From Pedobacter terrae (lineage in GTDB: Bacteria; Bacteroidota; Bacteroidia; Sphingobacteriales; Sphingobacteriaceae), in NCBI RefSeq assembly GCF_900100705.1, contig NZ_FNCH01000022.1, positions 30,403 through 94,402 on the forward strand: a DNA stretch of 64,000 bases, given 5' to 3'. The first letter of the stretch is position 1; the number at the start of each line of letters is the position of its first letter. Positions 57,351 to 64,000 of this stretch are shown in pieces. The notes below the pieces were generated by a model, which worked only from the letters and a program-made list of their open reading frames with translations, had not been told where the DNA came from and searched no databases. Made by a program: the position numbers and the translations under genes.

Positions 57351-57378
57351 AGCCAGGGATGTTCCACCATCCTTGGCT
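57351..57378 (-). terminator. Hairpin between FecR and SusC (terminator or attenuator)
   Basis: Arms AGCCAGGGATG (57351-57361) and CATCCTTGGCT (57368-57378), 11 bp with one wobble and a 6-nt loop, followed on the minus strand by GTGTTTTGC. It could end the sigma-FecR transcript or modulate read-through into SusC. Confidence 0.45.
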
Positions 57379-57507
57379 ATTTTGTTTTTGAAAGATCAAT
57401 ATGCTAAAAACCCTTTTCGTCGGTTCCTTCCTAAGGATCGTGATGGTGGTTATTCATGTTGGTTGGTTTGGTTAAGTGATTAGTTGATTAATGATATTGC
57501 TGGCCTT

Positions 57508-58662
57508 TTAATGATCAACGAAAACCTTATTTCCGGTGATTTCGAATGATACATCTTTGGTCTTGGCCAGAAGATTTAAGGTTTTGGAGAGCTGGTCATA
57601 CTTGGTTATAGTACCCAGGAACTTCTTCTTCTTAATCTCCTGGTTTTTGTAAATGATCTCCACATTGTACCATCGGGCAATTCTTGACAGAATATTTTCA
57701 AGGGGTTCATCATTAAACATAAAGTAGCCCTGCGTCCAGGCAACAGCCTCATCAGGGTTTACAGCTACGATTTGTTCTGTTGTGGCCGAGCGTATAAACT
57801 GCTGACTGGGCTTTAGTAACTGGTTATTGATTTTTACGCTTCCTTCCAGGAGTGTAGTTTTGGAAAGTTTATCCTCGGGATAGGCCGAAATATTAAAGTG
57901 GGTCCCCAATACTTCTACTGTTTGTCCTTTACTGTACACAAGAAACGGATGGGCTTTATCTTTTGATACCTCAAAATATGCTTCCCCTGTTAACTCTACT
58001 TTACGGTTGAGTGCCCCGAGGAAGGATGAAGGATATTTGATGGAAGAAGCCGCGTTTAGGATCACTTTGGTTCCATCCGGCAAACGCACTTCATAATTTT
58101 GTCCGCGTAAAGTAGACAGGGTATTGATCTGATTGTTACCGGCTGTACCCTGATCAACTACTTCGTATACAATTTGCCCATCGCTGGTTTTGCGGATAAC
58201 CACCCCTTGTTCTTTTGCCAGCTCACCATTGCGGGCATCAGAAAGTATGATGACTTTTCCATCAGGGAGTGTAAGTGTGGCATTATTTTTTCCGGGACCA
58301 ATATCTTTGGTATAAACTACCTGTTGCTGCTTAGGCTGCGTTTTTACTACATAAAAAATTGCAGTACCAATGGCAATACATAAAACTGCCGCAATGGATA
58401 TTTTTTTCCACAGCGCAGGTCTCTGTATTTGTGGAGATGGCACCGTATTTTGCTTCTCAAAATCTTTTATGCCGTTAACAAACAGCACCCTCTTCCAGAT
58501 CTCATTGCGAAACGGGCCATCCTCAATAACTTTTCCGTCTTTTTTTTGGGAATTGGCCGAAAAAATATATAAATACTCAACAATTTCCTTCTCTTCTGGG
58601 GTACAAATTCCCAGCTGATACTTTTTAAGTAAATTATCGTGCTCATTCTGATGATTTTCCAT
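57508..58662 (-). CDS. FecR family anti-sigma factor
   Basis: 384 aa. Cytoplasmic helical start, one transmembrane helix (~89-107; ISIAAVLCIAIGTAIFYVV), FecR domain (LPDGTKVILNAASSIKYPSS; VELTGEAYFEVSKDKAHPFL; VEVLGTHFNISAYPEDK) and a DUF4974-type end (ENILSRIARWYNVEIIYKNQ). It partners the sigma factor 69 bp upstream and the STN-SusC downstream. Confidence 0.95.
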   Translation of the reverse strand: MENHQNEHDNLLKKYQLGICTPEEKEIVEYLYIFSANSQKKDGKVIEDGPFRNEIWKRVLFVNGIKDFEKQNTVPSPQIQRPALWKKISIAAVLCIAIGTAIFYVVKTQPKQQQVVYTKDIGPGKNNATLTLPDGKVIILSDARNGELAKEQGVVIRKTSDGQIVYEVVDQGTAGNNQINTLSTLRGQNYEVRLPDGTKVILNAASSIKYPSSFLGALNRKVELTGEAYFEVSKDKAHPFLVYSKGQTVEVLGTHFNISAYPEDKLSKTTLLEGSVKINNQLLKPSQQFIRSATTEQIVAVNPDEAVAWTQGYFMFNDEPLENILSRIARWYNVEIIYKNQEIKKKKFLGTITKYDQLSKTLNLLAKTKDVSFEITGNKVFVDH

Positions 58663-58731
58663 CCTTTGTTTGCGCTTACTGTGGCTAATTACAGTGATAA
58701 CAACTAAAGAAGGGGTTGGTAGTAGACAGAA

Positions 58732-59307
58732 TTAAAAAAAAGTTAAGAAAATATTAAATGAATCACCCATTTTGCTTTTCAGGATACGCAAAGCATTATT
58801 TATTTGCTTTTTTACGGTTTTATCGGAGATATTTAATTGTTCAGCAATTTCTTTATGTGTTTTATGCTGTTTCCTGCTTAATTCAAACACTTCCCGCATT
58901 TTGGGTGGCAGGCTGTTTAGTCCCTCTTCAATCACACGTTTCAGGTCCTGTTCCCGAACTTTGCTGTCTGGCATTTGTGAAGGGTGCTGAATGATATGCT
59001 CCGCCTGTGCTAAGTATTTTGCTTCTATCTTAAAATGTTTCAGGCGGTTTAAAATTCTGTTACGTGTAACTGCATAGAGGAAAGCGGCTAAATTAGTATA
59101 GGCGGAATGGCTGTCAGACCTCGACCACAGGGCGGTAAAAACTTCCTGAACCACATCTTTTGCTTCTTCCTCATCATTAAGCATGTGGTTGGCATGGCGA
59201 ATGAGCAGCAGCCAGTAACGGTCATAAATGATTTCGAAGGCCTGTTTATTTCCTGAATTGAAAGCATTTAAAAGATCTTCATCACTTTCAGGAATAAATA
59301 CTGTCAT
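58732..59307 (-). CDS. ECF RNA polymerase sigma factor
   Basis: 191 aa. Region 2 (FEIIYDRYWLLLIRHANHML; EAKDVVQEVFTALWSRSDSH) and region 4 (GLNSLPPKMREVFELSRKQH; IAEQLNISDKTVKKQINNAL). It heads the sigma-FecR-SusC-SusD-TlpA-M16 locus. The very end (FNIFLTFF) is hydrophobic, as is common in this family. Confidence 0.95.
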   Translation of the reverse strand: MTVFIPESDEDLLNAFNSGNKQAFEIIYDRYWLLLIRHANHMLNDEEEAKDVVQEVFTALWSRSDSHSAYTNLAAFLYAVTRNRILNRLKHFKIEAKYLAQAEHIIQHPSQMPDSKVREQDLKRVIEEGLNSLPPKMREVFELSRKQHKTHKEIAEQLNISDKTVKKQINNALRILKSKMGDSFNIFLTFF

Positions 59308-59517
59308 AAACTAAATGCTGTCATATTCAAAAGTAGCAATAAATACCATTCCAAGCAATAATGGGGATCTCGGCGAAAATGGCGGCCCGTTCCGCGTTTA
59401 AAGCTACCTGGAAAAACCACAGCAAAGTGATTCCTTTCACCAAATTAGATTGATCCCTTTGCTATTTAAAAACGCCCTTGACTATGTGAACCTGCGTTTA
59501 AAAATTTAAATTTATGA

Positions 59518-59970
59518 TCATGGTCCTATTACATCATCGGCGTAATCTCCGAAGGATGTGAATTTGAATACTGGAAAGACAGTTATAATTTCGCCAGGCT
59601 CCACCAGAAAAAGATCAAATTTTTTATTGAAATAGGTGTCGTTTTTTTTGATGATGTCTATTAATGTTTCAAGATTTACAAAGCGGATCTGTCGAAAATT
59701 TTTCTTGCTTATCGTGTAAATTTTCTCATTCACGGGTCCGGATTCAGGATTGGTATTATGATAAAAAAGCAGGGTCCTAGGAGTACAATTACAGGGTAAG
59801 GTAAATGAGTAAGCGGTGTCAAGCCTTCGGGTCTTGATGGTAACATACCTGGTCACGTTAGTCTTTGTATATTTTCCGCTTTTCAGGCTATAATATATAT
59901 TCTCTTTCTCTTGTCCATCTGCTATAAAGCGAATTGAAAATATGATTATTAGGAGGATTAAGTATTTCAT
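59518..59970 (-). CDS. Small secreted protein of unknown function
   Basis: 150 aa, not recognised. A signal peptide is likely (MKYLILLIIIFSIRFIADGQ). The mature part is beta-rich and basic, with one Cys-x-Cys (LPCNCTPRTLLFYHNT), and ends in FGDYADDVIGP. It lies upstream of, and in the same direction as, the sigma factor with a 210-bp gap, so it is probably a separate unit. Codon pattern and the clean signal peptide support a real gene. Confidence 0.6.
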   Translation of the reverse strand: MKYLILLIIIFSIRFIADGQEKENIYYSLKSGKYTKTNVTRYVTIKTRRLDTAYSFTLPCNCTPRTLLFYHNTNPESGPVNEKIYTISKKNFRQIRFVNLETLIDIIKKNDTYFNKKFDLFLVEPGEIITVFPVFKFTSFGDYADDVIGP

Positions 59971-59980
59971 GGTATATAAA

Positions 59981-60201
59981 TTAATTACATCTGCTAACTG
60001 TTGCTTGTTGTATTAAAGCTATTTTCGAACCCTGACTGATATCAGTTTCACCAGTCATTTCCTTAAATTTTTGGTAGGCTTCGGTATCTTTAAGACCTAG
60101 CCAAGCCATGCTTTATAATTATCTAAAGTGACATAACCATCATTTTTAAAGTCAGGGTATTTTCCCCCGTTGCAGAACCGCATTTCTATTTCTCGGAACA
60201 T
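59981..60201 (-). pseudogene. Possible frameshifted small protein gene
   Basis: Two minus-strand frames join plausibly: from the ATG at 60201 (MFREIEMRFCNGGKYPDF...YKAWLG, then a stop near 60103) and, in another frame from 60109, MAWLGLKDTEAYQKFKEMTG continuing to a stop at 59981. The overlap AWLG in both suggests one reading frame broken by a short indel. Family not recognised; it may be spurious. Confidence 0.25.
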
Positions 60202-60252
60202 GGTGGTGAAGAGGCGTGAATGTAATATAACACATAATTTACGCTAAATTAC

Positions 60253-60283
60253 TTGATATAAATAAACGTTATAGATACATTTA
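60253..60283 (+). promoter_or_regulatory. Promoter candidate for the GH2 gene
   Basis: TTG at 60253-60255, 20-bp spacer, then TACATTTA at 60276-60283, one base off the -7 consensus TAnnTTTG. The ATG follows 18 bp later. Confidence 0.4.
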
Positions 60284-60301
60284 ATAATATTTCTAACCAA
60301 A

Positions 60302-62722
60302 ATGAAAAAATTACTATACCTGTTTATCCTGATCAGTTTATCTGCCATTGTACATGCCCAAAGTGGGCGGTCGGTTTTGGATTTTGATCAAAACTGGACG
60401 TTTAACCTGGGCGACGTACCCAACGGCCAAAATATTGATTTTAATGATGCCAGCTGGCGAAAATTAAATTTACCTCATGACTGGAGCATAGAGGGAGAAT
60501 TTAAAAAAGAAAACCCGGCAACTGTGGAAGGCGGCGCTTTACCAGCCGGTATAGGCTGGTACCGTAAAACCTTTACCATCCCGCAAACGGATAAAGGCAA
60601 ACTGATCTATATTGCTTTTGACGGTGTTTATCAAAAAAGCGATGTGTGGATCAACGGCCATCATTTAGGTTACAGACCAAACGGTTATATCAGTTTCAGA
60701 TATGAACTTACACCCTATTTAAATTATGGCGGTAAAAATGTGATAGCTGTAAAGGCTGATAATTCTTTACAACCAAATTCTCGCTGGTATTCAGGTTCTG
60801 GTATTTACCGCAATGTCTGGCTGATCAGCACTAACAAAATTGCCGTTAACCATTGGGGTACTTTTGTAACCACACCAAAGGTAAGCGCCAGCCATGCCGA
60901 TGTTAACCTGAGCGTAAGCATCAAAAATGCGGCAGGCAATGCTAAACCCGCCACTATTATCAGCAGCATTTACGCCAATGGTAAAGTAGTAGCAAGCAAA
61001 ACCCTTACAGATGTTAGTTTAAAGGATACGGTTACTACTGTAAGCCAAAATTTCGGTGTTGATAATCCGGTATTATGGTCAGTTAACAAACCATTCCTGT
61101 ATAAAGTACAAACCAGAATTTTGGTGGATAATGTTGTTGTTGATCAGTATGAAACACCGCTGGGTATCCGTTATTTCAATTTTGATGTAGATAAAGGTTT
61201 CAGCCTGAACGGTGTATACATGAAAATAAACGGCGTTTGCCAACATCACGACCTGGGTGCCCTGGGCACCGCATTTAATGCGCACGCACTGGAAAGGCAG
61301 TTTAAAATATTAAAGGAAATGGGCGTAAATGCAATACGTACCTCGCACAACCCACCCGCACCAGCGTTTTTAGACCTTGCAGACCGCATGGGTTTTATTA
61401 TTATGGACGAAGCATTTGACGTATGGCAGGTTCATAAGAGGCCTCAGTTCGACTCTCATCTTTTCTTTAATGAATGGCACAAACGCGACCTGACAGATCA
61501 GATACTGCGCGACAGGAACCACCCTTCGGTGATGATATGGAGTATTGGAAATGAAATACCGGAGCAAAGAGATACCAGCGCGACACGTATAGCCCGTGAG
61601 CTTGCTGGTATTATCCACGAACTGGATACCACGAGGCCAATCACAACAGGTAATAACGAACCCGGCCCGGGCAATAAGATTGTTGAATCGGGCGCTGTTG
61701 ACCTTTTAGGTTACAATTACCATAACGATAAACTGGCCAATTTTCAGAAGGATTACCCCGGTAAAAAATTCATTGGCACGGAAACTGCTTCGGCGCTGGA
61801 AAGCCGCGGTGTCTACAATACTTCGCCCGATACCATTAAACGGTGGCCGGGAGGCGGGGTCGTGAATGGCAAAAGGGTAAGTTGGAAAATGAATGCTGAT
61901 CATACCGTTAATGCTTATGATAACATTTCGGCACCCTGGGGTCATACCCACGAAGAAACCTTGAAGATATATAAAAAACATGCTTTTCTGTCGGGCCAGT
62001 TCGTATGGACCGGGTTTGATTATATAGGCGAGCCATGGCCTTACCAATGGCCATCCCGCAGTTCATACTTTGGTATAGTTGATTTGGCTGGCTTCCCTAA
62101 GGATGTTTATTATTTGTATCAGGGCGAATGGACCAATAAAACAGTGCTCCACATATTACCGCACTGGAACTGGCAGCCTGGTAAAGTAGTTGATGTTTGG
62201 GCCTATTATAGTAATGCTGATGAGGTTGAACTATTTTTAAACGGCAAATCATTAGGTACAAAATCAAAGCAGGGAGACAGTCTACACATTGCCTGGAAAG
62301 TAAATTATGAGCCGGGCACCTTAAAGGCCGTATCGCGCAAAAACGGCAAAGTGGTGAAAACTACCGAAGTTAAAACAGCGGGTGCGCCAGCCAGGATACA
62401 ATTAAGCGCAGACAGGAGCACCATACGTTCAAACGATCATGATCTTTCTTTCATCACGGTTAAAATTGTAGATAAGAATGGCATAATGGTGCCTAATGCT
62501 GATAATGATGTAAAATTCAAACTATCAGGAGCCGATAGCTTCCTGGCAGGTGTTGATAATGGAAGCCAAACCAGCCACGAATCGTTCAAAGCCGATCATC
62601 GTAAAGCATTCAATGGTCTGGCCCTGGCCATTATTGGCGCTAAAAACAAACCGGGTACAGTAACGATAACAGCAACAGCCGATGGCTTACCTTCCACCTC
62701 ATTGCCAATTAGGATTAAATAA
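60302..62722 (+). CDS. Glycoside hydrolase family 2 (beta-galactosidase-type) with DUF4982
   Basis: 806 aa. Signal peptide MKKLLYLFILISLSAIVHAQ, so periplasmic or secreted. Jelly-roll sugar-binding domain (~25-175; NLPHDWSIEGEF; SGSGIYRNVWL), Ig-like domain (~185-290), TIM barrel (~295-600) with the acid/base Glu418 in WSIGNEIPEQ and nucleophile Glu494 in FIGTETASALES, then DUF4982 (VDVWAYYSNADEVELFLNGK) and a C-terminal Ig domain (STIRSNDHDLSFITVKIVDK). Likely activity: beta-galactosidase or related; exact sugar unknown. It is an orphan: no SusC/D or regulator adjoins it. It looks more G+C-rich than its neighbours. Confidence 0.93.
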   Translation: MKKLLYLFILISLSAIVHAQSGRSVLDFDQNWTFNLGDVPNGQNIDFNDASWRKLNLPHDWSIEGEFKKENPATVEGGALPAGIGWYRKTFTIPQTDKGKLIYIAFDGVYQKSDVWINGHHLGYRPNGYISFRYELTPYLNYGGKNVIAVKADNSLQPNSRWYSGSGIYRNVWLISTNKIAVNHWGTFVTTPKVSASHADVNLSVSIKNAAGNAKPATIISSIYANGKVVASKTLTDVSLKDTVTTVSQNFGVDNPVLWSVNKPFLYKVQTRILVDNVVVDQYETPLGIRYFNFDVDKGFSLNGVYMKINGVCQHHDLGALGTAFNAHALERQFKILKEMGVNAIRTSHNPPAPAFLDLADRMGFIIMDEAFDVWQVHKRPQFDSHLFFNEWHKRDLTDQILRDRNHPSVMIWSIGNEIPEQRDTSATRIARELAGIIHELDTTRPITTGNNEPGPGNKIVESGAVDLLGYNYHNDKLANFQKDYPGKKFIGTETASALESRGVYNTSPDTIKRWPGGGVVNGKRVSWKMNADHTVNAYDNISAPWGHTHEETLKIYKKHAFLSGQFVWTGFDYIGEPWPYQWPSRSSYFGIVDLAGFPKDVYYLYQGEWTNKTVLHILPHWNWQPGKVVDVWAYYSNADEVELFLNGKSLGTKSKQGDSLHIAWKVNYEPGTLKAVSRKNGKVVKTTEVKTAGAPARIQLSADRSTIRSNDHDLSFITVKIVDKNGIMVPNADNDVKFKLSGADSFLAGVDNGSQTSHESFKADHRKAFNGLALAIIGAKNKPGTVTITATADGLPSTSLPIRIK

Positions 62723-62855
62723 CCCAAATGGTGATGTAAGTACTTTCTGCCCGCCACAGCCATGACAGAGCGAGGTTCAGAAAATAACAATGGACGGTGA
62801 GAACAAATAAATCGGCTTTTTTGATATTCAAATTTAAGGTTTTCGATTACACATT

Positions 62856-62891
62856 AACGCCGCATGATCTGGGGCTAGACCATGTGGCGTT
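62856..62891 (+). terminator. Terminator candidate after the GH2 gene
   Basis: Arms AACGCCGCATGATCT and AGACCATGTGGCGTT (15 bp, one wobble and one mismatch) with a 6-nt loop, followed by CAGTTTTATATAG. It is 134 nt past the stop. Confidence 0.5.
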
Positions 62892-62987
62892 CAGTTTTAT
62901 ATAGCGTTAATTAGAACTGCCTCTTTCTTTTGCTTCGTAGCTAATTTATAGCTAACCTTGATCCCTTTACTTGATAGGGATTATAAT

Positions 62988-63087
62988 AAATTTTTAGTCC
63001 AAAATGGACTTTAAATAAAAAAAGCCACAACTTTCGTTGCGGCTTTTGCTCCCTCTGCTGGGCTCGAACCAGCGACCCTCTGATTAA
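62988..63087. repeat. Direct repeat, copy B (tRNA-Asn 3' part plus terminator)
   Basis: About 100 bp, nearly identical to 43296-43396 and in the same orientation, from AAATTTTTAGTCCAAAATG to CTCTGATTAA in the anticodon loop. Confidence 0.85.
63022..63045 (-). terminator. Terminator of the degenerate tRNA-Asn copy
   Basis: Minus strand AAGCCGCAAC-GAAA-GTTGTGGCTT plus T-run. The compensating G/C changes relative to copy A keep the stem paired, so the hairpin has been maintained during divergence. Confidence 0.75.
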
Positions 63088-63128
63088 TCCCGCACTTGCG
63101 GGACTCTAACCAGCTGAGCCAAAACTCC
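63049..63128 (-). pseudogene. Degenerate tRNA-Asn with hairpin-replaced anticodon arm
   Basis: The T-arm, variable loop and 3' acceptor strand match the intact tRNA-Asn exactly, as does the D-arm (AGCTGGTTAGAG). The 5' acceptor strand (GGAGTTT) no longer pairs with AGAGGGA. The 10 nt covering the 5' anticodon stem and the start of the loop are replaced by a 16-nt hairpin (63088-63103), which removes the anticodon. It cannot be a working tRNA. Confidence 0.85.
63088..63103. repeat. GC hairpin TCCCGCACTTGCGGGA inside the tRNA relic
   Basis: Perfect 7-bp arms TCCCGCA/TGCGGGA with a 2-nt centre. It interrupts the tRNA homology and may be a small palindromic repeat that inserted with loss of ~10 nt. 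Confidence 0.7.
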
Positions 63129-63371
63129 AATCAGCGTTTCTCCATGAACAATACGTTCAACTAACTTCCGGCTTTTCTGACCTTTGATAAAACGTTACAA
63201 GCGGATTGCATCAGTCTCTAAAGATCCACACGAAAATACAGCTTCCAAACTCCAAGGCCTATGCTTAGAGGTAAATGTTCCAAAAGATAAGCTATTGTGG
63301 GATCAATACCAAAAGTTGTGGAGTAGGATTAAAACAGATAGCTTTGTTTTTTTTTACTATTTTCATTTTAC

Positions 63372-64000
63372 ATGCCTTCTACCGTAGCCTCCTTACTCAA
63401 TTTATTCTTACCGGATTTTATATTATCGAATTTACCATTACCGGTGTTGTAGAAGATCCTGACACCTTTCATATCCATCTTGAGGAAATCAACAATCTCC
63501 AGTCCGAGCTTACCTCTCCCAAAGTGCATTCAAAGGGTTTCTTTCCTGAAATTACCGTTCAGGATTTTCCTATACGTGGCCATAATGTTTTTTACCATAT
63601 CAAACGGCGAAGGTGGATTGATACCCAGAGCAATGAGGTGATTTACCGGAACTGGACTTTGGTAGAAAAAGGAACGCGGATGACAGGGGAATTCGCAGCT
63701 TTTAAAAGAAATCAATCGATACAGCCCTGAATGATATCTATACGGTCAGTAAATTTTATGGCGTGGATGGAAGAAAACTTCTGCGGCATTACCGTGACTA
63801 TTTAAGCGAATTCAAATCCTGGGAGCAGAAAGCCATGCAGATAAATGGCTGCTGTATCCAGAGAACCTCGGCCGGCACCTTTCCATTGATGAAACAAGCC
63901 TGTCTCATGGCGAGCTCTACACCATCATCACCAATAAGGCCGCCAAGGGTAAAAAAGGGTCTATTGTGGCCATTGTTGCAGGTACCAAAGCTGAAGCGGT
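63372..64000 (+). pseudogene. ISAon1-type transposase, frameshifted and cut by the right edge
   Basis: The two-ORF layout of ISAon1-like elements is visible. ORF1 starts MPSTVASLLNLFLPDFILS, shifts frame near 63425 and continues as TITGVVEDPDTFHIHLEEIN and GFFPEITVQDFPIRGHNVFY, then HIKRRRWIDTQSNEVIYRNW; a second shift near 63705 (AAFKRNQ for expected AAF-L-KEIN) alters its end. ORF2 (LNDIYTVSKFYGVDGRKLLR) shifts near 63832 and continues as HADKWLLYPENLGRHLSIDE and TIITNKAAKGKKGS to the edge, with the first catalytic Asp region in SIDETS. Three small indels suggest a decayed element. Family name is from memory of the motif set. Confidence 0.75.

Larger units (their letters stand above)
59971..60301. 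other. 331-bp gap upstream of the GH2 gene, with a broken small reading frame
   Basis: It contains a broken minus-strand frame (59981-60201, listed separately) and the GH2 promoter. Nothing else is seen. Confidence 0.5.
62723..63048. other. 326-bp gap between GH2 and the tRNA-Asn-like copy
   Basis: No gene. It contains the GH2 terminator hairpin and the left part of direct-repeat copy B. A second small inverted repeat, ATCCCT...AGGGAT (about 62961-62981), precedes the repeat. Confidence 0.5.

Noticed and set aside
57290..57370. 27-residue N-terminal extension of the SusC at 54011-57289
   Set aside because: It covers the leader hairpin and lacks the MYK start shared with the other STN-SusC.
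63184..63387. A 67-codon plus-strand frame before the transposase
   Set aside because: No recognisable motif, low-complexity tail (FVFFYYFHF), and it overlaps the ISAon1 start in another frame; probably chance or IS-end sequence.
1..64000. CRISPR arrays, prophage genes, replication origin, rRNA operon, riboswitches
   Set aside because: No regularly spaced repeats, phage structural genes, DnaA-box clusters, rRNA sequence or recognisable riboswitch cores were seen.

Overview
The window looks like chromosomal DNA of a Bacteroidota species, most likely Sphingobacteriaceae and close to Pedobacter. The reasons are four SusC/SusD pairs, FecR anti-sigma/ECF sigma pairs, many signal-peptide II lipoproteins, DUF4249 and DUF4983 families, LytS/LytTR signalling, AT-rich gaps, and -7 boxes of the Bacteroidota type TAnnTTTG. 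No plasmid, phage or CRISPR features are visible, and genus assignment is inference.

Region 1 (1-15.5 kb, all minus strand) is a tightly spaced nine-gene run. In transcription order it reads SusC, SusD, fasciclin + F5/8C-like lipoprotein, DUF5007 lipoprotein, second SusC, second SusD, second fasciclin lipoprotein, DUF5008/delta-60 lipoprotein, and a DUF4983/LamG phosphodiesterase-fold lipoprotein cut by the left edge. It has no recognisable degradative enzyme, and the phosphodiesterase-like domain appears to lack metal ligands. Upstream lies a -7 box next to a perfect palindrome TAAAACGTTTTA, with a second copy about 220 bp further upstream.

Region 2 (15.8-29.2 kb) is mixed housekeeping and accessory DNA: a SulP anion transporter, a PRISE-type reductase divergent from an AraC regulator, a DUF4377-like lipoprotein, a retropepsin-like aspartyl protease, a VOC protein, a PAP2 phosphatase, and a TonB receptor/DUF4249 pair divergent from a LytS/LytTR two-component system.

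Region 3 (29.4-42.9 kb, minus) is a sigma/FecR-controlled Sus locus: ECF sigma, FecR, an nDsbD-thioredoxin fusion, an STN-domain SusC, SusD, then four more TlpA-like proteins. Its five oxidoreductases carry five different CxxC dipeptides.

Region 4 (43.3-51.4 kb) holds tRNA-Asn(GUU), an Oar-like TonB receptor, a GNAT acetyltransferase, a repeat-rich gap with a tRNA-Asn-like relic, and an M16 peptidase. The M16 gene ends a second sigma/FecR Sus locus (region 5, 48.5-59.3 kb, minus): ECF sigma, FecR, STN-SusC, SusD, TlpA, M16. In both FecR-linked loci the sigma factor, FecR and the SusC STN domain should form a cell-surface signalling circuit, and the imported substrate is probably a peptide or redox-active ligand rather than a plain glycan, because thiol-disulfide proteins and a peptidase take the place of glycosidases.

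Region 6 (59.5-64 kb) has a small secreted protein, a broken small reading frame, an orphan GH2 glycosidase on the plus strand, a second degenerate tRNA-Asn copy (with the same terminator) whose anticodon arm is replaced by a GC hairpin, and a frameshifted ISAon1-type transposase that runs off the right edge.
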